Assembly: GCF_900102015.1 (NCBI RefSeq)
Contig: NZ_FNAT01000001.1
Span: forward strand, 558,001 to 622,000
DNA length: 64,000 nucleotides
From: Limimaricola pyoseonensis
Lineage (GTDB): Bacteria > Pseudomonadota > Alphaproteobacteria > Rhodobacterales > Rhodobacteraceae
Direction: 5' to 3'
Both the position numbers and the translations under genes were made by a program. Below, piece by piece: positions 37,602 to 47,035 of the stretch. Under the pieces are notes generated by a model that worked only from the letters and a program-made list of their open reading frames with translations, did not search any database and had not been told where the DNA came from. Position 1 is the first letter of the stretch. Each line of letters starts with the position of its first letter.

Positions 37602-40117
37602 CCGACCGCCTCCGCCACGCCCAGCGCCGCGAGGCGTTCGGGGTCGATGCCGCGCTTGACGGCGCTGTCGCGCACCGCCTCGCGCAGCGCCTTGCTGCGG
37701 CGCAAAAGCCGCCGGAAGCGCACCTCGTCGAGTTCCAGCAGCACGCCGTGGCTCAGCGCCCGCACCTCGGCGCGCCGCCGTCTCGGCGACAGCACGGCAA
37801 GCTGGCCGAACATCTCGCCCCGACCGAGCCGCAGCGTCTGCCCCGCGGTTTCCAGCTCGACCGCGCCGGAGGCGATGAAGCTGACGCTGCGCGCGGGCGC
37901 GTCGCGCCTCTGCAGCACCTCGCCCGCCGCCACGAAACGCGTGGCCAGCGCCTTGGCGAGCCTGCGCCGCACGCCCTCGTCGAGATCAGCAAAGAGCGGG
38001 AACTGCTGCACCAGCACCGCCTTCTGCACCGCGAGGTCGAGCTTGGGCCGGGCCTCGGCCTCGGCGCGCCGGGCCTCGAGCTCGGCCACCAGCGTGGCGT
38101 GCAGCTCCGGCCCGATCAGCCCGTCCTCGCGCAGCGCGGCGTATTCGCGCTCCTCGAAGCGCAGCGCGGTGCGGCGGATGAAGCGGCGCTCCAGCTCCTC
38201 GGCATAGCCCGGATATTGCAGCCTGAGGCCGTCGAGCGCCTGCTCGACCTGCTCGGCGCGCCGTTCAAGAAGCTCGTGCAGCAGCTCCGCCACCCGGCGG
38301 CCGTGGATGCGGCGGATGCGGGCGTCGATGAAATCGTCGAGATCGCGCAGCACCAGCCGCTGCATCAGCAGCATTTCGAACCGGTCGGCGGTGAGCCGCG
38401 ACAGCGGCCCGGAGATGGAAAGCCGGTTGTGCAGGAAGGCCGCCAGCCGGGTCGGACCGCCCTGCCCGAGGCTTTCGCGCGCGGCGCGGCGATAGCCGGT
38501 GCGTCCCCCCGTCCGCGTGGTCTCGATCAGACGGTCGGCCTCGCCCAGCGCGCGTTCGGCGAGCCGGGCGGAGATCGCGCGCTCACGGAACAATTCAAGA
38601 ACATGGTCCCGCTCGGCGCCCGCCAGCGCGATCAGCCCCAGCGTGATCCGGTCGCGGTCCTGGATCGAATCGTTCTCCTCAGCGGCGGCCACCGCCTCGT
38701 CCAGCCGCTCGGCGAAGCCCTTGGCCTCCGAGCGCACCGTCTCGCGCGTCAGCCGGTAGCTCTCGGTGGTCTCGGCCACCTCCTCGCGCACCGTCTGCAG
38801 CGCCACGGCGACCACCTGCCGCGCCAGCGCCGCGTCGATCGGCCCGAGCTTCTCGAGCCCCAGCCCCTTGATCAGCGGCCTGAGCGTCGCGCCCTGCACG
38901 ATCAGCGTGAAGAGCGCGAAGCCGGTGGCGAGGATGCCGGTCAGACGCCGCACCTCCTCGGGCACGCGCAGGCTCTCGGTCACGGCGAGCGCCAGCGCCA
39001 GAGTGATCGCGCCCCTGAGGCCGCCCCACAGGATCGCCACGCGGTAGCTGCGCTCCACCGGCGGCGAGAGCCTGAGCCGCGCGAGGATCGGCAGCAGGCC
39101 CCACAGGATCGCGCCCCGCGCGGCGAAGGCGGCGAGCGTCACCACCGCGACGAGCGCGAAGTCGAACGGCCGCGCCCCGTCGAGCAGCCGCGGGATCAGC
39201 AGCGCCGCGAGCAGGAAGATGAAGGCCCCGGCCCAATGCGCGAGCAGGTCCCAGACCTCCTTGAGATTGGTCCAGGCCAAGGGCGACAGCCGCCCCGGCG
39301 CCGCGAGGTTCAGCGTCAGCCCCGCGCCCACCACGGCGATCACGCCCGAGGCGCCGACCACGCGCTCGGCGAGGATGTAGGCGAGATAGGGCAGCGCCAC
39401 CGAGACCGTCACCTGCGCCAGAGGGAAACGTGCAAGCCCGCTCATCACCCGCACCGCGAGCTGCGCGACGATCCAGCCGGTCAGCGCGCCGCCGCCCAGC
39501 AGGATCGGGAAGCGCGCCAGCGCCGGGCCCATCTCGGGGTTCGGCACGCCGCGCATCACGAAGCCCATGAACAGGCCGAACAGCGCGATGGCGGCGGCGT
39601 CGTTCAGCAGGCTCTCTCCCTCGATGATCCGGCTCAGCCGTCGCGGCGCCGCGAGGTTGCGGAAGATCGAGACCACGGCCGAAGGATCGGTGGTCGAGAC
39701 GATCGAGCCGATCAGCAGGCAGGCCATCAGCGGCAGCGCGCCGGTGAAGTAGAGCGCGTAGCCCACCGACAGCGTCGCCACCACGACCGCCACCACCGCC
39801 AGCGTCAGGATCGGCACCCAGTCGTCGAGCATGCGCCGCAGGTTCATGCCCAGCGTCACCTGGAACAGCAGCGTCGGCAGGAACACGTAGAGAAAGACGT
39901 TCGAGCGGATCGGCAGGTTGAGGATCGCCTCGGCCACCGGGTTGAGCGCGTCGGTCAGCTCGGTGTTCAGGAAGAAGGTCGCGCCCAGACCCGCCAGCAC
40001 GCCCAGCGCCGCGAGGATCACGTTGAAGGGCAGCCGCAATCGCGAGGCCAGCGGCTCCCCCAGCCCGATCAGCAGGAAGAAGGTGGCGAGGATGGCGGTG
40101 GCGATGACGATGTCCAT
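37598..40117 (-). CDS. CPA1 cation/proton antiporter with cyclic-nucleotide-binding-like tail
   Basis: An 839-residue protein. Residues 1-410 are the twelve-helix NhaP-type exchanger, with the transport motif GSIVSTTDPSAVVSIFRN near residue 140 and EGESLLNDAAAIALFG near 170, which hold the ion-binding Asp residues. A long cytoplasmic helical region (about 430-680) follows. The C-terminal 140 residues look like a cyclic-nucleotide-binding domain: FPLFADLDEGVRRRLAKAL, SVSFIASGAVEL and GEMFGQLAVLSPRRRRAEV. In the phosphate cassette the usual FGE is FGQ, so ligand binding may be altered. Likely role: Na+ or K+/H+ exchange and pH control, gated by the tail. Confidence 0.9.
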   Translation of the reverse strand: MDIVIATAILATFFLLIGLGEPLASRLRLPFNVILAALGVLAGLGATFFLNTELTDALNPVAEAILNLPIRSNVFLYVFLPTLLFQVTLGMNLRRMLDDWVPILTLAVVAVVVATLSVGYALYFTGALPLMACLLIGSIVSTTDPSAVVSIFRNLAAPRRLSRIIEGESLLNDAAAIALFGLFMGFVMRGVPNPEMGPALARFPILLGGGALTGWIVAQLAVRVMSGLARFPLAQVTVSVALPYLAYILAERVVGASGVIAVVGAGLTLNLAAPGRLSPLAWTNLKEVWDLLAHWAGAFIFLLAALLIPRLLDGARPFDFALVAVVTLAAFAARGAILWGLLPILARLRLSPPVERSYRVAILWGGLRGAITLALALAVTESLRVPEEVRRLTGILATGFALFTLIVQGATLRPLIKGLGLEKLGPIDAALARQVVAVALQTVREEVAETTESYRLTRETVRSEAKGFAERLDEAVAAAEENDSIQDRDRITLGLIALAGAERDHVLELFRERAISARLAERALGEADRLIETTRTGGRTGYRRAARESLGQGGPTRLAAFLHNRLSISGPLSRLTADRFEMLLMQRLVLRDLDDFIDARIRRIHGRRVAELLHELLERRAEQVEQALDGLRLQYPGYAEELERRFIRRTALRFEEREYAALREDGLIGPELHATLVAELEARRAEAEARPKLDLAVQKAVLVQQFPLFADLDEGVRRRLAKALATRFVAAGEVLQRRDAPARSVSFIASGAVELETAGQTLRLGRGEMFGQLAVLSPRRRRAEVRALSHGVLLELDEVRFRRLLRRSKALREAVRDSAVKRGIDPERLAALGVAEAVG

Positions 40118-40485
40118 GGCGATCCGATATAGGCTTGGCGCGGCGCGGGAAATGCCCTCGCGCCGGATCGGCGGCCCGGCGCCCGGCTCGGGCGGTCCGA
40201 AGCGCCCTCCAAGGCCCCCGGCGCGACCGGCACGGGCCGGACGATCCGGGCGGGCGGCACCTGTCGCGAAATGGGCACGCCCGCCGGCGGAACGCCGCGC
40301 CTCACGCCCAGTTGAGGGACCCCTGCGTCAACGCGTCCGTTGAATTGGCGGAAGGCCGCCCAATCCCCGCCGCTTTCCGGCCTGGCTGCGACCGCCTTGC
40401 GCATGCAGGCTTGAAGAATCGCAACCGCCGGAGTGAAGCGGCCCGTCAGAGGCGGCGCATCACGGCCGCAGACAAGGAACGCGAC
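40118..40485. other. Non-coding gap upstream of 38-residue ORF
   Basis: About 370 bases with no supported gene. It includes the antiporter's upstream region on the left. A six-bp inverted repeat TCAACG-CGTC-CGTTGA at 40328-40343 is the only structure I note. Open frames here lack ribosome sites and recognisable sequence. Confidence 0.45.
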
Positions 40486-40602
40486 ATGGCAAGCAGCACC
40501 AACCCCAAGCAGGACACCCCGGCCCGCCCGGGCAACGAGCCCCGCAAGGTGCACGAGCAGACCCCTCCGAAGCCCTATTTCCGCGACTACGCGGCGATCT
40601 GA
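40486..40602 (+). CDS. Small hydrophilic 38-residue protein
   Basis: A short ORF with AAGGAACGCGAC immediately before its ATG, an acceptable ribosome site. The product (MASSTNPKQDTPARPGNEPR..., ending PYFRDYAAI) is rich in Pro, Lys and charged residues, without hydrophobic helices, and should be disordered. I do not recognise it. The next gene starts 65 bases on. Reality as a gene is uncertain: the support is the ribosome site and an isolated position before a lipoprotein gene. Confidence 0.5.
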   Translation: MASSTNPKQDTPARPGNEPRKVHEQTPPKPYFRDYAAI

Positions 40603-40667
40603 GACCGGCGGCTTCCGCCGCGGCGCGCGGCGGGCTAGAACGGCGGGGACGCCGACAGGAGACCCCG

Positions 40668-41144
40668 ATGCCGTTCACCCGCCGCGCCGCCATGGGCCTC
40701 GGCCTGGCCGCTCTCGTCGCCGCCTGCGGCCGACGCGCGCCCAGCCCCGCCATCCCCGATCTCTACCCGAACGAGAGCCCGCGGATCCGGCGGCTGATCA
40801 ACGCCTATGCCGACGGCTACAAGGTGCCGCGCGACCTGGTGCACCGGGTGGTGCAGCGCGAGAGCAGCTACAACCCCGGCGCCCGCAACGGCCCCTATTA
40901 CGGGCTGATGCAGATCCTGCCCGCCACCGCCCGCACCATGGGCCATCGCGGCCCGGCCTCCGAGCTGCTCGATCCGTCCGTCAACCTGCGCTACGGCGTG
41001 AAGTATCTGCGCGGCGCCTGGATCGTCGCCAACGGCAACCGCGACAAGGCGGTGCAGTGGTACGCGCGCGGCTACTACTACGAGGCCCGCGACCGCTGCC
41101 TGCTGGTCGAGACAGGGCTGCGCGACAGCGAGGTGAAATGCTGA
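40668..41144 (+). CDS. SLT-domain lytic transglycosylase, lipoprotein
   Basis: A 158-residue peptidoglycan lytic transglycosylase. [20 protein letters not shown] gives a lipoprotein signal with the lipidated cysteine at C20, predicting a membrane anchor. The SLT domain starts near residue 42, with the catalytic glutamate E65 in [10 protein letters not shown], then [31 protein letters not shown] and [11 protein letters not shown]. It is a minimal single-domain family member. Placed just before the glutaminase gene. Confidence 0.92.
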   Translation: MPFTRRAAMGLGLAALVAACGRRAPSPAIPDLYPNESPRIRRLINAYADGYKVPRDLVHRVVQRESSYNPGARNGPYYGLMQILPATARTMGHRGPASELLDPSVNLRYGVKYLRGAWIVANGNRDKAVQWYARGYYYEARDRCLLVETGLRDSEVKC

Positions 41145-41160
41145 GCCGGGCGCGCCGGGC

Positions 41161-42117
41161 GTGAGCGGCCGGCTCAACCCCGACGCCGCCCGGCTGCGCG
41201 AGATCGTCGACGAGATCTGCGCCGCCATGGCCCGGGAGACCGAGCGCGGGAAGGTCGCCGACTACATCCCGCAGCTCGCCAAGGTCGATCCGGGCCGCTT
41301 CGCGCTGGCGCTGGCTACCGCCGAGGGCGAGGTGATCGCCGGCGGCGACGCGGATGTCCGCTTCTCGATCCAGAGCATCTCCAAGGTCTTCGCGCTGGCG
41401 GTGGCGCTGGGCCGGATCGGCGACCAGCTCTGGACCCGGGTCGGGCGCGAGCCCTCGGGCGATCCGTTCAACTCGATCGTCCAGCTCGAGCACGAGCGCG
41501 GCCTGCCGCGCAACCCGTTCATCAACGCCGGCGCCATCGCTGTCACCGATGCGATCCTGTCGCGCTTCGAGCCGCGCGAGGCGCTGGGCCAGATCCTGCA
41601 ATTCGTGCGCTACATCGCCGATGACGACGACATCGCCATCGACCCGGCGGTCGCCAAGTCCGAGACCGAGAGCGGCTGGCGCAACGCGGCGCTGGCCAAC
41701 TTCATGCGCGATTTCGGCACGATCCAGCGGCACCCGGAAAAGGTGATCGGGACCTATTTCCACCACTGCGCCATCGCCATGACCCCGCGCCAGCTGGCGC
41801 GGGCCGGCCGCTTCCTCGCCTTCGACGGAAAGCTCGGCCCCGAGGGGCCGCGCGCCATCGCACCGCGCATGGCGCGCCAGATCAACGCGCTGATGCTGAC
41901 CTGCGGGCATTACGACGGCTCGGGCGAGTTCGCCTTCCGCGTGGGCCTTCCCGGCAAGAGCGGCGTCGGCGGCGGCATCCTCGCCGTGGCGCCGGGACAG
42001 GCGGCGATCGGCTGCTGGTCGCCGGGGCTGAACGCGGTCGGCAACTCGCATCTCGCCTCGATCGCGCTCGAGATGCTGGCCGACCGCACCGGCTGGTCGG
42101 TCTTCGCGCCGAAATGA
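41161..42117 (+). CDS. glsA: Glutaminase
   Basis: Hydrolyses glutamine to glutamate and ammonia. The 318-residue serine-dependent enzyme shows [14 protein letters not shown] (31-44), the SxxK pair S72-K75 in [25 protein letters not shown] near residue 120 and [18 protein letters not shown] near 265. The start is GTG 41161, 16 bases after the transglycosylase stop; no strong ribosome site is visible, so translation may be coupled. Length is normal for GlsA. Confidence 0.94.
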   Translation: MSGRLNPDAARLREIVDEICAAMARETERGKVADYIPQLAKVDPGRFALALATAEGEVIAGGDADVRFSIQSISKVFALAVALGRIGDQLWTRVGREPSGDPFNSIVQLEHERGLPRNPFINAGAIAVTDAILSRFEPREALGQILQFVRYIADDDDIAIDPAVAKSETESGWRNAALANFMRDFGTIQRHPEKVIGTYFHHCAIAMTPRQLARAGRFLAFDGKLGPEGPRAIAPRMARQINALMLTCGHYDGSGEFAFRVGLPGKSGVGGGILAVAPGQAAIGCWSPGLNAVGNSHLASIALEMLADRTGWSVFAPK

Positions 42118-42120
42118 GCC

Positions 42121-42522
42121 TCAGCCCTCCGGCGTGACCACCACCGCCTCGGCGCTGCGCCGGACGGGACCGTGATGCACCGCCTCGATGTTGTGGCCGT
42201 CGGGGTCGAGCACGAAGGCGCCGTAATAGCCCGGATGGTAGTCGCGCGCGCCCGGCGCGCCGTTGTCGGTGCCGCCATGCGCCAGCGCCACCGCGTGGAA
42301 GCGGTCCACCATCTCGCGGCTCTCGGCCTGGAAGGCGAGATGCACCCGGCTCGGCTCGCCGCGGCTGACGAAGAGCTCGTCGCAATAGAAGAAATGCTCT
42401 TCCGCCTGCAGCCCGTCGATGCCGAGACAGTCGAACACGGCCGCGTAGAACGCCCGGCTGCGGTCGAGATCGGCCACCGTGATGTGCACGTGGTCGATCA
42501 GCCGGCCCCGCTTGTATTTCAT
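42121..42522 (-). CDS. VOC-family protein (glyoxalase/dioxygenase fold)
   Basis: A 133-residue vicinal-oxygen-chelate protein. LIDHVHITVADLDRSRAFY opens the fold and gives the first metal histidine; HLAFQAESREMVDRFH and VLDPDGHNIEAVHH supply the later metal-ligand positions. Such proteins are often lyases or resistance enzymes, but no activity can be assigned. It is convergent with glsA and separated from the following acetyltransferase gene by 63 bases. Confidence 0.87.
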   Translation of the reverse strand: MKYKRGRLIDHVHITVADLDRSRAFYAAVFDCLGIDGLQAEEHFFYCDELFVSRGEPSRVHLAFQAESREMVDRFHAVALAHGGTDNGAPGARDYHPGYYGAFVLDPDGHNIEAVHHGPVRRSAEAVVVTPEG

Positions 42523-42585
42523 GACGCGCCCTCCTTCCGGTTGCGCCCTCAGGATACCGCAGCCCGGCGGGCGGCCAAAGCGCGC

Positions 42586-43155
42586 TCAGCCGCGCGGATC
42601 GGTCGAGAGCAACCCGTAGATCAGCGAATCCCGCAGCCCGATATGGGTGTGCCACTCGCCGCGCAGCCGCCCCTCGCACCGGAAGCCCAAGCCTTCCAGC
42701 AGGGCGATCGAGGCGGCGTTCTCGGGGTCGCAATCCGCGAAGACGCGGCGCTGGCCTTCCGCGAAGAGCCGCTCGACCACGGCCGAGACGGCCTCGCGCG
42801 CGAAGCCCTGCCCCCGCGCGTCGCGCGCGAGCAGGTAGCCGATCTCGGTCACGCCGCCCTGCGGCCGCTCGCCTGCCGCCACGAAGCCCAGCGCCCGGTC
42901 GTCGCCGGGCCGGGTGATCGCCCAGGCGCGGCGGCTCTCGACCTCCGGCGAGAAGCGGGCGCGCAGCTCCGCCTCCGTCTCGAACGGCGCGCGCGACCAC
43001 CAGCGCATGACGTCGGGGTCGGACATCTCGGGAAACAGCGCCGCCGCGTCGTCGGCGGTGCGCGAGCGCAGCCGCAGCCGCGCGGTGTCGATGGTCGGAA
43101 CGTCCGGGTCGGGTGACGGCCGGTGCGCCGGCCTCATATGCGTTTCATCGGTCAT
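42586..43155 (-). CDS. GNAT acetyltransferase (RimJ/RimL-like)
   Basis: A protein of about 189 residues with the RimJ/RimL-type GNAT pattern: TIDTARLRLRSRTADDAAALF near residue 25, EIGYLLARDARGQGFAREAV for the acetyl-CoA loop (RGQGFA), and ENAASIALLEGLGFRCEGRLR near the end. The start is uncertain: ATGs at 43164, 43155 and 43137 are all in frame; I use 43155. Acceptor unknown; ribosomal protein N-termini or small amines are possibilities. Confidence 0.85.
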   Translation of the reverse strand: MTDETHMRPAHRPSPDPDVPTIDTARLRLRSRTADDAAALFPEMSDPDVMRWWSRAPFETEAELRARFSPEVESRRAWAITRPGDDRALGFVAAGERPQGGVTEIGYLLARDARGQGFAREAVSAVVERLFAEGQRRVFADCDPENAASIALLEGLGFRCEGRLRGEWHTHIGLRDSLIYGLLSTDPRG

Positions 43156-43246
43156 GCGGCGCATCTGATAGCCGGACCGGCGCCGCGATCAACAGGCCAT
43201 CGCGCGCGAAGGTCTCTCCGCCCCGACCGGGCGGCCGACGCGGTGC

Positions 43247-43543
43247 CTACCCGCCCACCAGCTCGTAATGCCGGATGCTGCGGGACTCGACCAGCTCCGC
43301 CTCCGCCGGATCGACATGCGGGCTGTCGTAATCCTCGCCCACGAAGGCCTTGAGCGACTCGAGGCTGTCCCAGACCATCACGAAGCTGAACTCGCGCGGC
43401 GAGTCCGGCCGGGGCGCGCCCGGCAGCACCTGCACGATCCCCTTCGTCCCGCGCATCAGGGGGATGGCCGTCTCGTGGAAGAACCGGGAGAACGCCTCCT
43501 CCTTGCCCGGCTTCGTCACGACCTGGAATATCCGCATGATCAT
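43247..43543 (-). CDS. Antibiotic-biosynthesis-monooxygenase (ABM) domain protein
   Basis: A 98-residue dimeric ferredoxin-like protein beginning MIMRIFQVVTKPGKEEAFSR. The opening strand, the following helix, and FSFVMVWDSLESLKAFVGED in the middle fit the ABM/NIPSNAP-type fold. The start at 43543 is chosen for the upstream GGAGG with five-base spacing; the frame is open much further upstream but without family sequence. The activity is unknown; such proteins are often monooxygenases or heme-related but also unexplored. Confidence 0.75.
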   Translation of the reverse strand: MIMRIFQVVTKPGKEEAFSRFFHETAIPLMRGTKGIVQVLPGAPRPDSPREFSFVMVWDSLESLKAFVGEDYDSPHVDPAEAELVESRSIRHYELVGG

Positions 43544-43651
43544 GTCGTCCTCCCGAATGGCAAAGCTTGTCGATGCCCGAGCATAGCATGATCCGGACGG
43601 GGCCCGCGCGCAGTAGAGAGGCAGACCGGCGAGGCACGCTCCCCGAACGAA

Positions 43652-43679
43652 AAAGGCCCGCGCTTTCGCGCGGGCCTTT
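43652..43679 (-). terminator. Terminator after ndk
   Basis: AAAGGCCCGCGC-TTTC-GCGCGGGCCTTT is a perfect 12-bp stem 24 bases beyond the ndk stop. On the minus strand it is followed by a T5 run, so it terminates ndk and could also act on transcripts from the left. Confidence 0.9.
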
Positions 43680-43703
43680 CCTCGTGTCCCTGAGAGGGCG
43701 GCT

Positions 43704-44126
43704 TCAGCCGACCAGCTCGAGGCCCGAGAAGAAGAAGGCGATCTCTTCGCGGGCGGTCTCGGGGGCGTCCGAGCCGTGCACCGAGTTCTCGCCGACCGAC
43801 TCGGCGAACTCGGCACGGATGGTGCCGGCGGCGGCGTCGGCCGGGTTGGTCGCGCCCATCACTTCGCGGTTCTTGGCGATCGCGCCTTCGCCCTCGAGCA
43901 CCTGCACCACCACCGGGGCCGAGGCCATGAACTCGGTCAGCTCGCCGAAGAAGGGACGCTCGGAGTGCACGGCGTAGAACTGCTGCGCCTGCGCGATGGT
44001 CAGCTGGATGCGCTTCTGCGCGACGATGCGCAGGCCGGCATCCTCGAACTTGGCGTTGATCTTGCCGGTCAGGTTGCGGCGGGTGGCGTCGGGCTTGATG
44101 ATCGAGAGCGTGCGTTCGGTGGCCAT
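43704..44126 (-). CDS. ndk: Nucleoside diphosphate kinase
   Basis: Phosphorylates NDPs to NTPs. The 140-residue protein starts [20 protein letters not shown] and has the active-site histidine H117 in [20 protein letters not shown], plus [11 protein letters not shown] for nucleotide binding. The frame continues far upstream of ATG 44126, but that is antisense to the ABC-F gene and not family sequence. Normal length, own terminator. Confidence 0.97.
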   Translation of the reverse strand: MATERTLSIIKPDATRRNLTGKINAKFEDAGLRIVAQKRIQLTIAQAQQFYAVHSERPFFGELTEFMASAPVVVQVLEGEGAIAKNREVMGATNPADAAAGTIRAEFAESVGENSVHGSDAPETAREEIAFFFSGLELVG

Positions 44127-44345
44127 GTGGTCCCTCATGTGAACGGGTTGCGGATGGGCCCGCGCGGGCGCGGCCCCGGTCGGGCTGCGCCCTAGCACGG
44201 GGGCCGCGCCCTGAAAAGACGCGACATCGCGACCCCGGCCGCGTCGGCGATCCCGCCCGTCCGCGGGGCGCGCGACCCCGCCGCTGCGACCCCGCGGATC
44301 ATTCCGCCCGTTGACGCGGCGCTCGGTCTCGGGCAAGGCCCGCCC

Positions 44346-46193
44346 ATGCTGCGCATCACTGACATCTCCTATTCGGTCGAGGGCCGCCCACTCCTCGAAC
44401 ACACCTCCGCCGTGATCCCGGCCGGCCACAAGGTCGGCGTCGTGGGCCGCAACGGCACCGGCAAGACCACGCTGTTCAAGCTGATCCGGGGCGAGCTGAC
44501 GCTCGACACCGGCGAGATCGAGCTGCCCAAGGGCACCCGCATCGGCGGCGTCGCGCAGGAGGTGCCCGGCAACGAGGTCTCGCTGATCGACACCGTGCTG
44601 GCCGCCGACACCGAGCGCGCGAGCCTGATGGCCGAGCAGACCGAGGACGCCGCCCGCATCGCCGAGATCCAGACCCGGCTCGCCGACATCGACGCCTGGT
44701 CGGCCGAGGCGCGCGCCGCGACCATCCTGCGGGGCCTGGGCTTCACCCATGAAGAGCAGCTCATGCCCTGCTCCGCCTTCTCGGGCGGCTGGCGGATGCG
44801 CGTGGCGCTGGCCGCGGTGCTGTTCTCCGAGCCCGACCTGCTGCTGCTCGACGAGCCCACGAACTACCTCGACCTCGAGGGCGCGCTCTGGCTCGAGAAC
44901 TACCTCGTGCGCTACCCGCACACCGTGCTGATCGTCAGCCACGACCGCGAGCTTCTGAACCGCTCGGTGGGCGGCATCCTGCATCTCGAGAACCGCCAGC
45001 TCACCTACTGGACCGGCGGCTACGACCAGTTCGCCAAGGCCCGCGCCGCGCAGCGCGCCGTGCAGGCGGCCGCGGCCAAGAAGCAGGAGGCGCAGCGCGC
45101 CCACCTGCAGAGCTTCGTCGACCGCTTCAAGGCCAAGGCCTCCAAGGCCAAGCAGGCGCAGAGCCGGGTGAAGATGCTGGAGAAGATGGAGACGATCCGC
45201 GTGCCGGAAGATGCCGCGCGCACCGTCTTCACCTTCCCCGAGCCCGAGGAGCTGTCGCCGCCGATCATCGCGACCGAGGGCGTCTCGGTCGGCTACGGCG
45301 ACCACGTCGTGCTCTCCAAGCTCGATCTCAGGATCGACCAGGACGACCGCATCGCGCTTCTGGGCCGCAACGGCGAGGGCAAGTCGACGCTCTCGAAGCT
45401 GCTCTCGGACCGGCTGTCGGCGATGGGCGGCCGGATCACCCGCTCGAACAAGCTCAGGATCGGCTTCTTCGCCCAGCACCAGGTCGACGAGCTGCGCATC
45501 GAGGAGACGCCGCTGCAGCACATCCAGCGCGCCCTGCCCGAGGTGGCCCCGCCCAAGCTGCGCGCGCGGCTCGCGGGGTTCGGCCTGATGGCGGCGCAGG
45601 CCGAGACCGAGGTGGGGCGCCTCTCGGGCGGCCAGAAGGCGCGGCTGTCGCTGCTTCTGGCCACGCTCGACGCGCCGCATCTGCTGATCCTCGACGAGCC
45701 GACCAACCACCTCGACATCGAGAGCCGCGAGGCGCTGGTCGAGGCGCTCACCGCCTATTCCGGCGCGGTGATCCTGGTCAGCCACGACATGCACCTGCTG
45801 TCGATGGTCGCCGACCGGCTGTGGCTGGTGAAGGACGGCCGCGTCACCGCCTATGACGACGACCTGCAGGCCTATCGCAAGATGCTGCTCTCGGCCGACA
45901 AGCCCGCCGAGAAGCCGAAAGCCGAGAAGCCCAAGGCGCCCAAGCCCTCGCGCGAGGCGATCCTCGCGCTCAAGGCCGACGCCCGCAAGGCCGAGGAGCG
46001 GGTGAACAAGATCAACGAGATGCGCGACAAGCTCGCCAAGAAGCTCGCGGACCCGGATCTCTACGAGGACACCCGCAAGGGCGAGCTGGAGACCTGGAAC
46101 AAGAAATACGCCGAGGCGATGGAGGCGCTGGGCCGGGCCGAGGCGATCTGGATGGCCGCGCTCGAGAAGCTGGAGGCCGCCGAGGCCGCCTGA
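44346..46193 (+). CDS. ABC-F family ATPase
   Basis: A 615-residue tandem-ATPase protein without membrane segments. The first domain has Walker [14 protein letters not shown] near residue 35 and [16 protein letters not shown] with [14 protein letters not shown]; the second has [13 protein letters not shown] and [15 protein letters not shown] with [15 protein letters not shown] Lys-rich linker (about 225-290) and a C-terminal coiled-coil (about 525-610, Lys/Glu-rich) are typical of the YheS/Uup subgroups, which act on ribosomes or DNA. Start at 44346 with no ambiguity visible. A conserved 3'-flank repeat follows the stop. Confidence 0.93.
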   Translation: MLRITDISYSVEGRPLLEHTSAVIPAGHKVGVVGRNGTGKTTLFKLIRGELTLDTGEIELPKGTRIGGVAQEVPGNEVSLIDTVLAADTERASLMAEQTEDAARIAEIQTRLADIDAWSAEARAATILRGLGFTHEEQLMPCSAFSGGWRMRVALAAVLFSEPDLLLLDEPTNYLDLEGALWLENYLVRYPHTVLIVSHDRELLNRSVGGILHLENRQLTYWTGGYDQFAKARAAQRAVQAAAAKKQEAQRAHLQSFVDRFKAKASKAKQAQSRVKMLEKMETIRVPEDAARTVFTFPEPEELSPPIIATEGVSVGYGDHVVLSKLDLRIDQDDRIALLGRNGEGKSTLSKLLSDRLSAMGGRITRSNKLRIGFFAQHQVDELRIEETPLQHIQRALPEVAPPKLRARLAGFGLMAAQAETEVGRLSGGQKARLSLLLATLDAPHLLILDEPTNHLDIESREALVEALTAYSGAVILVSHDMHLLSMVADRLWLVKDGRVTAYDDDLQAYRKMLLSADKPAEKPKAEKPKAPKPSREAILALKADARKAEERVNKINEMRDKLAKKLADPDLYEDTRKGELETWNKKYAEAMEALGRAEAIWMAALEKLEAAEAA

Positions 46194-46245
46194 CCGGGCC
46201 GGGGTCTCGGGGGGCTCCGCCCCCGGGCCTCGCGGCCCTCCCCCG

Positions 46246-46267
46246 GAGTATTTGCAGAGAAAAGTAG
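46246..46267 (+). repeat. 3'-flanking repeat, copy 1
   Basis: GAGTATTTGCAGAGAAAAG begins 53 bases after the ABC-F stop, preceded by a GGGGGC-TCC-GCCCCC hairpin at 46210-46224. It shares a 22-base core with the copies at 47621-47642 (opposite orientation) and 56326-56347. Related GAGTATTT-containing motifs after genes are, from memory, common in Rhodobacterales genomes; the role is unknown. Confidence 0.75.
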
Positions 46268-46374
46268 CAGGCAGCGCGGCGTCAGCCCCGCGCCGGGCTT
46301 GCCCCGTCGCCGCGCCCCCGTCAGGGTGCCGACCACATGCGGGCCAAGCCCGCCGATCCGCCAGGGACGCTCAC

Positions 46375-47019
46375 GTGATCGAATTCGCCACCCTCGTCAC
46401 CGCCTTCACCACGCTCTTCGTGATCGTCGACCCGATCGGCCTCGCGCCGCTCTACGTCGCGATGACGGCGGGGATGACGCCCGCGCAGCGGCGCGGCGTG
46501 GCGTTCCGGGCGCTGTCGACCTCGGCGGTGCTGATGCTGCTGTTCCTGGTGCTCGGCGACGCGGTGCTGCGCTTCATCGGCATCTCGGTTCCGGCCTTCC
46601 GCATCGCCGGCGGCGTGCTGCTGTTCCTGACCGCGCTCGACATGCTGTTCGAGCGCCGGCAGGCGCGGCGCCGCGACAATGCCGAGGAAGGCGCCGAGCC
46701 CGACCACGACCCCTCGATCTTCCCGCTGGCGCTGCCGCTGATCGTCGGCCCCGGCGCGATCACCACGCTGATCCTGCTGACCGCCGAGGCCACCAGCCCG
46801 GTCGGCTACGCCGCGATCTACGGCGTGGCGCTGGCGGTGCTGGGCACGGTCTGGCTCGCCTTCGCGCTGGCCGACCCGCTGGCGCGGGTGCTGGGCGCGG
46901 TGGGCCTCAACGTGGTGACGCGGGTGCTGGGCATGCTGCTGGCGGCGCTGGCGGTGCAGTTCATCATCGACGGCCTGCACGGGTCGGGCTTCGGCCTGCC
47001 TTCCCAAGCCGGCGTCTGA
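46375..47019 (+). CDS. MarC-family membrane transporter
   Basis: A 214-residue protein with six predicted helices and the MarC/NAAT pattern: FTTLFVIVDPIGLAPLYVAM near residue 10, GVLLFLTALDMLFERR near 80 and LPLIVGPGAITTLILL near 120. The start is GTG 46375 after AGGGACGCTCAC. An alternative upstream start would run into the repeat. MarC family function is not settled; it is not simply a multidrug exporter as once proposed. Followed by the protease gene 16 bases on. Confidence 0.88.
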   Translation: MIEFATLVTAFTTLFVIVDPIGLAPLYVAMTAGMTPAQRRGVAFRALSTSAVLMLLFLVLGDAVLRFIGISVPAFRIAGGVLLFLTALDMLFERRQARRRDNAEEGAEPDHDPSIFPLALPLIVGPGAITTLILLTAEATSPVGYAAIYGVALAVLGTVWLAFALADPLARVLGAVGLNVVTRVLGMLLAALAVQFIIDGLHGSGFGLPSQAGV

Positions 47020-47035
47020 CCCCATATGTTGGGGT

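Noticed and set aside
36827-40132. A very long plus-strand open frame antisense to the antiporter gene
   Set aside because: It mirrors the codon structure of the antiporter, has arginine/glutamine-rich nonsense composition and no domain. Such antisense frames are expected in GC-rich DNA.
40118-40485. Possible gene in the gap left of the 38-residue ORF
   Set aside because: Open frames have no ribosome site or recognisable sequence.
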